DNA of 33,756 nt, from positions 1-33,756 of IMG/VR virus record IMGVR_UViG_3300032401_000043; one strand, written 5' to 3'. The position numbers were made by a program, and so were the translations under genes. Positions 27,009 through 33,756 of this stretch are shown piece by piece. The notes under the pieces were generated by a model. That model did not search any database and was not told where the DNA came from. It saw only the letters and a program-made list of their open reading frames with translations. Numbering within the stretch: the stretch's first letter is position 1; each line of letters starts with the position of its first letter. The stretch is from a virus.

Positions 27009-27743
27009 ATGGATAAATACAAGGATATACTTTCAAGTTTTAAGGCTCAAAAAGAATTAAATCCCAAAATTTGGGATGGTAAGGGAGAATCTGCAAAAAT
27101 GAATCCTGAAATCAGAAACCGACTTCTTGAAATTTCATATGAATTCATTGATTTTTTAGGTGTAGATGTCGTTGTTACCGACATAATAATGACGGGATCG
27201 TTATCTAACTACAATTGGTCAAAATACTCTGATGTTGATTTACACATCGTTGCCAATTTTAATCAATTTCCGACTAACCAAGTAGATCTATATAAAGAAT
27301 TCTTTAATTTAAAAAAAATAATATTTAACGATAAACACGATATAACCATATATGGTTATGATGTTGAACTTTATCTCCAAGATGAAGAAGAAACACACTT
27401 TAGTAGTGGTGTGTATTCGGTATTATTTGATGAATGGTCAAACAACCCTAAAAAAGAATCAATAACAATAGATAAAGAACAAATTAAAAATAAAACCAAT
27501 CAATGGATGAACATTATTGATGGTGTAATTGATAATATGGAAGATGAAGATATTGATACCGTAAAAAAATCACTTAAAAAATATAAGGATAAATTAAAGA
27601 AATATAGAACTTGTGGTTTAGAGAAAGACGGTGAGTATTCTAACGAAAATTTGGTCTTTAAGACACTAAGAAGAAACGGTTATATTGAAAAATTACACAA
27701 TTTTGGTAACGAGTTCTTAGATAAAAAATTATCAATTAAATAA
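27009..27743 (+). CDS. Nucleotidyltransferase-fold protein (Pol beta superfamily)
   Basis: 244 residues. The hallmark IIMTGSLSNYNWSKYSDVDL gives GS...SDxD with both metal-binding Asp; a third acidic position may be in YGYDVELYLQ. The C-terminal half is helical and charged (DTVKKSLKKYKDKLKKYR). Proteins of this kind occur in T4-like phages of environmental origin near head genes; substrate unknown. It could modify a tRNA, a protein or a small molecule. It is not a CCA-adding enzyme by any motif I can see, though most tRNAs here lack CCA. Confidence 0.72.
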   Translation: MDKYKDILSSFKAQKELNPKIWDGKGESAKMNPEIRNRLLEISYEFIDFLGVDVVVTDIIMTGSLSNYNWSKYSDVDLHIVANFNQFPTNQVDLYKEFFNLKKIIFNDKHDITIYGYDVELYLQDEEETHFSSGVYSVLFDEWSNNPKKESITIDKEQIKNKTNQWMNIIDGVIDNMEDEDIDTVKKSLKKYKDKLKKYRTCGLEKDGEYSNENLVFKTLRRNGYIEKLHNFGNEFLDKKLSIK

Positions 27744-27801
27744 AAATTTTAACAAAAAATAAACCATTATCAATCATTATGATAATAAACAACGATTATT
27801 G

Positions 27802-27811
27802 TATATTTATA
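27802..27811 (+). promoter_or_regulatory. Late-type promoter element TATATTTATA
   Basis: Exact copy, 31 bases before the ATG at 27843. Probably drives the four-gene block that ends at 31887. Confidence 0.55.
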
Positions 27812-27842
27812 TAATAAAAATAATTTTATAAAAAAAAATAAA

Positions 27843-29285
27843 ATGGGAAGTTTAAAACCAATTGGTAGTGAAAAACTACAAGGGATGGATAAAATCAGAA
27901 GAATGATTGAGATTTCAAATTATAATGGACATCAATCAAATCCTGTAAATGAAAATGAATCCGCAAATTTTAACCGTATGTTAGCAGATGGTAATCGCTA
28001 TGAGATCGTTAAAGAAAAAACGGGTTATATCATTAAAAAACAACTTTCAGAAGGGGTTTTAGAATATACTGAACCTATGAAAAATAGAAAATACCATTCA
28101 TCGTATTCTCAAGCACTTAGAAAATTAAATTTAATGGCTAAAGAATTAAATTCGGTTAATGAACATAAAGAAGAAATTTCATTATTTGGTGAAGAGAAGA
28201 AATTTTATCTAAAGAAAGGAACTAAAGAAATTGATGAACAAGCGGCAGTACCCGCTCCGGCACCTGTACCTGCACCCGCACCTGTTCCATCACCGGCACC
28301 AACACCTGAAGAAGAACCGATGCCAGAACCTGAAATGGATATGGAAGAACCTGAAATGGATATGGAAGAACCTGAAGACGATGGTGAAGAAGTTACTTTT
28401 AAATCAATTCAAAAATTAACTGGTAAATTAGCACAAAAAATACGTGATCTTGAATCTAAGTCTGAAGACGAGGATGGGGGTATGACAGGAAATGATGTTA
28501 AATATGTAATCAATTCTATTTTATCATCTTTGGATTTGGATAAATTGGAAGAAGATGATGTTGATGAGATTATGTCTCGTTTTGAAGGTGAAGAAGAAGG
28601 AATGGACACTGAAGAAGGTGATGAAGATATGGATATGGGTATGGAAGAACCAATGCCTGAGGAAGGAATGGAAGAACCGGCACCTGAAGGTGAAATGGCT
28701 GAAATGATGAATATGGGTCAAGCAATTAATAAAGGTGTTGGAATGAAATATTCTGATATTATGAAAAACGAATTACCTGAAATGTTTGACGAAGGTGATG
28801 ATGAAATGGACTTTAGTTCTATGATGGATGACGATGATGAGTATGATGTGGAAAATGATGAAGATTTCGGAGAAATTAGAGCTGACGGATCAGACGATTT
28901 CGGTTATTCAGATGAAGACGAGGACGAAGACTTTAATCCAAGAGGTGCTAGAAAGAAGATTCACAGAATGAATGATATGGAAGATCATTTTTCACACGGA
29001 ACATTTAGTGAGGCTAAAGTTGATAGTATCCTTAAAAAATATTTTTCAGTAGAAGACGCTGAAAAACAAATTAACGAAAATAAGAAAACAACTTTTTTAC
29101 ACTTAAGAGAAACAAGATCTGAAATTGAAAGATTATCAGAAAATGTTCGTCAAGAGAGATCGGCAATTAAATTCTTAGATGAAAATAAAAAGGCGGAATT
29201 AGTTGGTATAACTAATAAGAAAAATTTGGTATTCCAATTAAATAACCAAGAGTATAAGATATCCACACGAGGAAGTGTTATATGA
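27843..29285 (+). CDS. Large acidic putative head or scaffold protein (480 aa)
   Basis: N-terminal region (residues 1-110) compact and basic-aromatic; an Ala-Pro linker (VPAPAPVPAPAPVPSPAPTP) and tandem EPEMDMEE repeats follow, then a long acidic part with helical segments (FKSIQKLTGKLAQKIRDLES, DVKYVINSILSSLDLDKLEE) and a folded C-terminus (TRSEIERLSENVRQERSAIK to YKISTRGSVI). The acidity and position before terL recall prohead core proteins, but no homology is shown. Start of a tightly packed block: the stop overlaps the next start (ATGA). Confidence 0.6.
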   Translation: MGSLKPIGSEKLQGMDKIRRMIEISNYNGHQSNPVNENESANFNRMLADGNRYEIVKEKTGYIIKKQLSEGVLEYTEPMKNRKYHSSYSQALRKLNLMAKELNSVNEHKEEISLFGEEKKFYLKKGTKEIDEQAAVPAPAPVPAPAPVPSPAPTPEEEPMPEPEMDMEEPEMDMEEPEDDGEEVTFKSIQKLTGKLAQKIRDLESKSEDEDGGMTGNDVKYVINSILSSLDLDKLEEDDVDEIMSRFEGEEEGMDTEEGDEDMDMGMEEPMPEEGMEEPAPEGEMAEMMNMGQAINKGVGMKYSDIMKNELPEMFDEGDDEMDFSSMMDDDDEYDVENDEDFGEIRADGSDDFGYSDEDEDEDFNPRGARKKIHRMNDMEDHFSHGTFSEAKVDSILKKYFSVEDAEKQINENKKTTFLHLRETRSEIERLSENVRQERSAIKFLDENKKAELVGITNKKNLVFQLNNQEYKISTRGSVI

Positions 29286-29689
29286 ATAAATTGATTTATA
29301 TCAATGGTCTAGGACCAAACTATAAAGGAGACAATATATATGAATTTATATTTTCAGACACTTTAGAAGTTTGGGGTGAAAATTGGGAATCAAAACCAGC
29401 AAATGGTTATCCCTTACCTCCTGACATTGAACATATCAAGAAAGTTGGAGTATTAAGAAACGGTGAAATAACATTGGAGTTAATACAAAACTCTGATGTT
29501 TTTTCTATTATGGACGCAACTGACGATGTAATTGCGTTAGGGTGGGAGAGTGAAGGTGAAAACTTAGATTTCTCAATAATAAAAAGACTTGTTTTTAAAT
29601 TTGGTCAAACCGAAGAAGAAGTGAAAGATAAATTATATGAACGAGATATCGTTCTTGAGTTCGAAAAAAAAGTAGTATATGAAAACTAA
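29282..29689 (+). CDS. Hypothetical protein in virion block (135 aa)
   Basis: ATGA overlap with the upstream gene and 11-base overlap with the next, so it is translated as part of the block. Soluble alpha/beta sequence (LIYINGLGPNYKGDNIYEFI, ITLELIQNSDVFSIMDATDD), no signal peptide or catalytic motif. Similar proteins are found beside packaging genes in related environmental phages as far as I recall, without a function. Confidence 0.65.
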   Translation: MNKLIYINGLGPNYKGDNIYEFIFSDTLEVWGENWESKPANGYPLPPDIEHIKKVGVLRNGEITLELIQNSDVFSIMDATDDVIALGWESEGENLDFSIIKRLVFKFGQTEEEVKDKLYERDIVLEFEKKVVYEN

Positions 29690-30533
29690 TAACCATACAT
29701 TAACATTACTTGAGAATGGGATCCATTTCTCAACACTAACTAATATGTCAGAAAGACAAATTAGAGTTTTGGCTGAAAGGTTTAAAAAGGAAGAAACTAA
29801 AGAATCAACAAAACAAGTTGTAACAAATATAACTTTTGACCCTAATAACCCAACAGACCAAAAAGAATTGGCATCTAAAGGTGTTCATGTTGATCCGGCA
29901 ACAAAAAAAATATCTATGACTGGTGAGATGACCGAAAAATTTGAATCTAAATCACAACAAGGTTTATTTTGGGCAAAATGTAATAACAGTAAAGGTAAAG
30001 AAAAGAAAAAATGGTGTGATATGGCAAGAGAATTCTCTGATAGCACAACAAAAAAGGATTATAAGAAAATGCCGGAAAAGAAACATCCTGAAAAAACTGT
30101 GGAATACAAAAAGAAAGTTCAAAAAGAAAGTAATGAACAATATTTAGAAGACAGAATAATGGAAATGATTGAAAAAAATATTAACCCAAGAATCACTAAA
30201 GGTGATTTAAAGAAAAATATTTCAGAAAGATCTGATAGTATGATGTTGAGAAACCCGAAAAAAATGTCTATGTTTAGTGATGAATCAGGAATTGAAATGA
30301 AGAAAATGAACAGACCAATCGGTAAAATTTCATCTATGGGTAGAATGTCTATGGAAGAAAACGGAACAAAAGAAAAAGAGGCACCAACAAAACCTGGCAC
30401 TAAAACACCGCCAAAGAGAAAAGGGAACCCATTTAAGAACCCTAATCCTGGTGTTAAAGAGAATCCAAGAGGTGATAGTAAAGAAGATGTTAAAATGACA
30501 TTTATTAATCAAATTAAAAAAGCACTATATTAA
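29679..30533 (+). CDS. Basic putative virion protein with DUF3008-like segment
   Basis: 284 residues, very Lys-rich. Residues 85-135 (ESKSQQGLFWAKCNNSKGKE, WCDMAREFSDSTTKKDYKKM) resemble the small DUF3008-type phage proteins that pair S-K-x-Q-Q with a following K-K-D-Y/L helix. A disordered Met/Lys/Pro-rich tail follows (KKMSMFSDESGIEMKKMNRP, TKPGTKTPPKRKGNPFKNPN), ending in a helix (MTFINQIKKALY). Basic, unfolded head proteins often bind packaged DNA. Starts 11 bases inside the preceding gene. Confidence 0.6.
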   Translation: MKTNNHTLTLLENGIHFSTLTNMSERQIRVLAERFKKEETKESTKQVVTNITFDPNNPTDQKELASKGVHVDPATKKISMTGEMTEKFESKSQQGLFWAKCNNSKGKEKKKWCDMAREFSDSTTKKDYKKMPEKKHPEKTVEYKKKVQKESNEQYLEDRIMEMIEKNINPRITKGDLKKNISERSDSMMLRNPKKMSMFSDESGIEMKKMNRPIGKISSMGRMSMEENGTKEKEAPTKPGTKTPPKRKGNPFKNPNPGVKENPRGDSKEDVKMTFINQIKKALY

Positions 30534-30534
30534 G

Positions 30535-31887
30535 ATGGGAAATAAAGATTTAGAAAGATTAATCAGAAAGGTTATAAAAGAAGCCCCTGTCGATTACGGT
30601 GATTATCCTGAGAGAATGGACCCAAAGAGTCAAAAAAAAGTTGAGGATCCTGAAGGAATATACGCAAAAAACAGAGCATTTAAAGGTGGTGTTTCTGACG
30701 TAGAAAAAATTGCAGGAACAAGATTTAAAGAAGTTGTTGATTATGTTAAAAGATATTTTGGAACAGAGGAGAATATAACAAGACCTTTGGTTAAAAGATC
30801 AATACAAGTGGAACAAATTAGAGCGGTAGAACAAGTAATGATGATTGAATCTTCACATAAGAGTGAGTTAAAAGATTTAGCAGTTGAAATAGCGGCAAAA
30901 GAAGAAGGGTGGATGCCTTATACATCAACTCTTGAGGAGGTGATAGAAGGGGGATCAATTAATAAGTCCCCAATTCAAGGTGCTGGCACAAAATATAGTT
31001 TTGAGTTCATTAATGTTGTTGCATTTTTAAATGAACAAAATATTGACCCAAATGAATTCCAAATGGCTAAGTCAAAACTTCCTAAATTGGAGTTACCACC
31101 AAACTTTTCATTTGATATTGATGAATTAACACCGGAAGAACAAAGACAATTAGAAATTGAGAAACGTCACGTAATTAATGCGATTATTCAAGGTAAAGGT
31201 AAAAGAGGACAATTTAGTTATCAAGGATTTAAAGATAGGTTGGATGAAATAGACCCAAGGTTATATTCATTATATAATAAAATTATGTCAGCAAATGACC
31301 TTATGTATTTTACTGATGAGGATCTAATTCAGGCGATGGGTGGTAATGCCGCTGGATCGTCAAAAATTGAGAGTAGTGATGATGATGAAGATGAAGAAGG
31401 TGAGGACGAAGGAATGGATGCCGTTGTTGCTAATGGTATTATATTTCCAATCTTATTACACGAATTAGTTAAAGGTTTTGCATCCGTTGCATCAAGAGAA
31501 CAATGGAGAGATGTTGATCCTGGTATGGCACAAGATGTTATGGGACAAACAGACATAATGCCGAATGAACCAATGCAATTTAGAGTTGGTGGTGAATTAG
31601 TAAGAAAATTAAAAACATTACTACCTGACGAATTAACAATTAATGTTGAAAATAGAGAGTTATTACCATTCTTTGAAAGAATTTTATATGGTATTCCAGC
31701 TGAACAATTTTTAAAAGATATTATGGCCAATGTTATCTCTGAAGTACCTGCGGATAATGAAAAGGCAAAACGTAAATTCAGAGAAATTTTGGATAAAGCA
31801 AAAAGAGATTATCAAAGATATAAAGGAAATGATCAAGACGAAGATGAGGACGAAGATGATGATCTTTTGGCTCAGTTAGGATTATAA
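30535..31887 (+). CDS. Putative virion protein upstream of terL (450 aa)
   Basis: Begins with a short tag LERLIRKVIKEAP that matches the end of the 5905-type tag (RIVKRVIKEE) and ends I-K-E. Mostly helical with acidic insertions (SSDDDEDEEGEDEGMD near residue 280 and DEDEDEDDDLLAQLGL at the end). A hydrophobic core piece (VVANGIIFPILLHELVKGFA) is followed by RELLPFFERILYGIPAEQFL. No catalytic motif. Conserved position just before terL suggests a head or packaging role. Follows the previous stop by one base, and ends before a strong terminator. Confidence 0.6.
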   Translation: MGNKDLERLIRKVIKEAPVDYGDYPERMDPKSQKKVEDPEGIYAKNRAFKGGVSDVEKIAGTRFKEVVDYVKRYFGTEENITRPLVKRSIQVEQIRAVEQVMMIESSHKSELKDLAVEIAAKEEGWMPYTSTLEEVIEGGSINKSPIQGAGTKYSFEFINVVAFLNEQNIDPNEFQMAKSKLPKLELPPNFSFDIDELTPEEQRQLEIEKRHVINAIIQGKGKRGQFSYQGFKDRLDEIDPRLYSLYNKIMSANDLMYFTDEDLIQAMGGNAAGSSKIESSDDDEDEEGEDEGMDAVVANGIIFPILLHELVKGFASVASREQWRDVDPGMAQDVMGQTDIMPNEPMQFRVGGELVRKLKTLLPDELTINVENRELLPFFERILYGIPAEQFLKDIMANVISEVPADNEKAKRKFREILDKAKRDYQRYKGNDQDEDEDEDDDLLAQLGL

Positions 31888-31906
31888 AATAGTATTTAAT
31901 TAATGT

Positions 31907-31940
31907 AAAACCCCCTTTTATGAAAATAACTGGGGGTTTT
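31907..31940 (+). terminator. Terminator between virion block and terL
   Basis: AAAACCCCC/GGGGGTTTT stem with 16-base loop and T4. Confidence 0.8.
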
Positions 31941-31950
31941 GATATTTATA
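31941..31950 (+). promoter_or_regulatory. Late-type promoter element GATATTTATA
   Basis: Directly after the terminator and 13 bases before the terL ATG at 31964. Confidence 0.55.
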
Positions 31951-31963
31951 GTTAAATAGTACT

Positions 31964-32971
31964 ATGAGTTTTACTAAAGAACAATTAACGTTAGAGTATG
32001 TGAAGTGTATGAAAGATACTCCATATGCGTTAAAGACTTACCTACAAACATACGACAATACGGTATCACAATATGTTCCATTACAACTATTTCCTGACCA
32101 AGTATCATTGTTGGAGGATTACGATAAATATAATGAGAACATTGCATTAAAGTATCGTCAGGCGGGTGTATCAACGGTTACTGCCGCTTGGGTTTCCAAG
32201 AAACTTGCATTTGCCAAAAAAAATAAACCTGAAAAAATTCTTATAATTGCAAACAAACTTGATACGTCATTGGAGATGGCAAATAAGATTAAGGCATTTG
32301 TTGCCCAATGGCCAAAATGGGTTGGTGCAGATTTTTCGGCAGAAAAAAATTCACAAAAACATTATAAATTAACAAATGGTTGTGAGGTCAAAGCGGTTGC
32401 AACATCAAAGGATGCACTTCGTGGATTTACCCCAACAATATTAATATTTGATGAGGCGGCCTTTATTGAAGCTGATAGTGATTTTTGGGCGGCTTGTATG
32501 GCATCCCTATCTACGGGGGGTAAAGTAATCGTTGTTTCTACACCAAACGGATATGATCCAATTTATTATGAAATCTATGATCAGGCATTGAGAAATATGA
32601 ATGATTTTAAAATTACTGAAATGTATTGGTTTAGAGATCCAAGATATACTAGGGATTTATATTTAGTGAAAACTGAAAACATAATACATTATTTGTTAAA
32701 TAAAGAAGAATATACTGAAGACCAAATATTGAGTTGGGAAGGAATACCGTTTGAAACTCGGAATTATGATGACCTAAAAACAATTATGGATTCGGGGTAT
32801 AAACCTTGTTCTGTTTGGTTTGAGGGGATGGTTAAAAAACTTAAATACGATAAAAGGAAGGTATCTCAGGAGTTAGAGTGTGTTGATGGGAACACATTAG
32901 TAACAATAAAAGACACGATAACCGGAGATATTAAGAAAATAAAAATTTCAGAATTATATGAAATAATTTAG
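31964..32971 (+). CDS. terL: Large terminase ATPase part fused to short split-intein N-part
   Basis: 335 residues. T4 gp17-type ATPase: adenine/Q region LQLFPDQVSLLEDYDK, Walker A KYRQAGVST (a deviant P-loop, as in T4), Walker B ILIFDEAAF with catalytic Glu, coupling motif VVSTPNG. The extein stops at residue 305 (RKVSQELE), just before the nuclease domain; the next residue is Cys306 of an intein N-part (CVDGNTLVTIKDTITG to ISELYEII), 30 residues holding block A only. The C-terminal intein piece and terminase nuclease must lie beyond the window. The layout is that of the atypical AceL-TerL split intein known from an Antarctic lake. Confidence 0.9.
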   Translation: MSFTKEQLTLEYVKCMKDTPYALKTYLQTYDNTVSQYVPLQLFPDQVSLLEDYDKYNENIALKYRQAGVSTVTAAWVSKKLAFAKKNKPEKILIIANKLDTSLEMANKIKAFVAQWPKWVGADFSAEKNSQKHYKLTNGCEVKAVATSKDALRGFTPTILIFDEAAFIEADSDFWAACMASLSTGGKVIVVSTPNGYDPIYYEIYDQALRNMNDFKITEMYWFRDPRYTRDLYLVKTENIIHYLLNKEEYTEDQILSWEGIPFETRNYDDLKTIMDSGYKPCSVWFEGMVKKLKYDKRKVSQELECVDGNTLVTIKDTITGDIKKIKISELYEII

Positions 32972-32999
32972 TTGATTTAAGTTTTTGCGGGACTCTTCA

Positions 33000-33009
33000 T
33001 ATATTTATA
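33000..33009 (+). promoter_or_regulatory. Late-type promoter element TATATTTATA
   Basis: Exact copy, three bases before the GTG start of the endonuclease-like gene; supports that start. Confidence 0.5.
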
Positions 33010-33012
33010 TAT

Positions 33013-33756
33013 GTGGGGTCTTTAGAAAAAATAAAAAAGGATATTATTAATACGGGATATATTACCGACATTACAATTGGGACTTATTTCCATATGAAGT
33101 ATAAGGAACTTTATAAAAAAATATTAGAATTAACAAAACCTCTTGAGTCTACCTATAAAGTTAATTTATTATTTAGAGGTAGGGTTTTATTTATAGTAAA
33201 ATATAGTTGTGATTTGTCAAAAATTATGAACCATAATAGTTATTTAACTTTTGATAGAAAACTTGACGATTTTACAGATAGGACGCACAACTCCACTAAA
33301 ATAGGTTGGGATAAGATAAAAAAAGACCTTAATTCTGTTGAAGTTCTTCCATTTAATGAAACTCAAAAATTAGTTAAAAGTATGTCAAATTGTGATATAT
33401 TTGGGAGATCTAAAAATAGAACTCTAATTAAAAAAAACCCAAGGTTATATAATAGTATTTTACATCATTCAAATGAGTTATCAAAATTTGATAGAAATAG
33501 TAATAAATTTCCCTCAAAAATAATTTTTATTAGAGATTATAATTCAGAACTTGATAAATTACTATGTGAGGATTGTCAAATAAAGTACGTAACCTATAAC
33601 ACAAAAAGTTGTGGTTTTAATAAAAAATGTAAAAATTGTTATTATAAGACTGATGATTTTTACCCACAAATAGGTTTTTTTAAAAAAAAATATGGTGAAA
33701 ATTGGGAAGAATTTCATAAAAAAGATAGGGAAAATATTAAAAATAAAAAAGTTAAT
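33013..33756 (+). CDS. Probable homing endonuclease in the terL intein gap (partial)
   Basis: Open from GTG at 33013 to the window edge, 248 codons without a stop; the nuclease domain is not reached. Seen so far: MGSLEKIKKDIINTGYITDI, a Cys-rich finger (CEDCQIKYVTYNTKSCGF, KKCKNCYY) and FFKKKYGENWEEFHKKDREN, which resembles KYGEEEGLKIFTERQHKW in the Clp-locus endonuclease. The GTG start is preferred because no ATG lies near the start of the frame and a late-type promoter ends three bases before. Position right after the intein N-part is the strongest argument. Could instead be an unrelated mobile gene. Confidence 0.65.
   Translation, partial: MGSLEKIKKDIINTGYITDITIGTYFHMKYKELYKKILELTKPLESTYKVNLLFRGRVLFIVKYSCDLSKIMNHNSYLTFDRKLDDFTDRTHNSTKIGWDKIKKDLNSVEVLPFNETQKLVKSMSNCDIFGRSKNRTLIKKNPRLYNSILHHSNELSKFDRNSNKFPSKIIFIRDYNSELDKLLCEDCQIKYVTYNTKSCGFNKKCKNCYYKTDDFYPQIGFFKKKYGENWEEFHKKDRENIKNKKVN

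Noticed and set aside
29679-31887. Many short overlapping frames in the Lys- and Asp-rich virion genes
   Set aside because: Low-complexity codon runs produce long shadow frames on both strands; none has its own promoter or a plausible product.

Overview
This is an AT-rich window from a large tailed phage, probably T4-like, that infects a member of the Bacteroidetes. The evidence for a phage is a T4 gp17-type large terminase next to putative virion genes, a cluster of cell-wall-active enzymes, free-standing homing endonucleases, and dense, often overlapping gene packing. The evidence for the host phylum is the repeated Bacteroidetes-type promoter (TTTG, about 20 bases, then TAnnTTTG) and starts without Shine-Dalgarno sites. 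It is most likely an uncultured environmental phage with a large genome; no species can be named from the sequence.

Layout. Bases 1-12,412 are a translation and RNA island: 25 tRNA or tRNA-like genes that together cover all 20 amino acids, three HNH homing endonucleases, a few small protein genes including a prohibitin-like operon, and long noncoding stretches full of helices. Six dispersed elements share one acceptor stem and T-arm but have abnormal cores (a tRNA-like family). Two structured regions end in the same kissing-loop module just before such an element. Bases 12,448-16,562 hold secreted or lytic proteins: CAP, OmpA-like, SLT transglycosylase, GAF-like and M15 peptidase. Bases 16,859-18,380 hold a roughly 0.85 kb ornate structured RNA rich in GNRA hairpins (GOLLD-like in size and context) and, on the minus strand, a tmRNA. 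Bases 18,453-20,345 hold a 547-residue unknown protein followed by a short CRISPR-like array (five 36-base repeats). Bases 20,391-25,398 hold an M20-type peptidase, a small putative virion protein and a ClpC-type AAA+ unfoldase gene broken by an atypically split intein with a homing endonuclease gene between the halves. Bases 25,581-33,756 are a likely virion and packaging block ending in terL, which is itself broken by a second atypical split intein whose endonuclease gene runs off the window.

How it fits together. The phage seems to bring its own decoding kit (full tRNA set plus tmRNA), apparently expressed like host rRNA: four boxA-like sites (GTTCTTTGA) lie at the head of the two tRNA arrays, the giant RNA and the tmRNA. 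The first array also has a leader ORF and terminator that look like a transcription attenuator. Two promoter classes are visible: host-like promoters for RNA and accessory genes, and a TATATTTATA element only 3-30 bases before the start codons of most virion genes, which I read as the phage late promoter. Several putative virion proteins begin with short conserved tags that end in [L/I]-x-E, resembling T4 capsid-targeting propeptides. All functional calls rest on reading motifs by eye; no searches were run.
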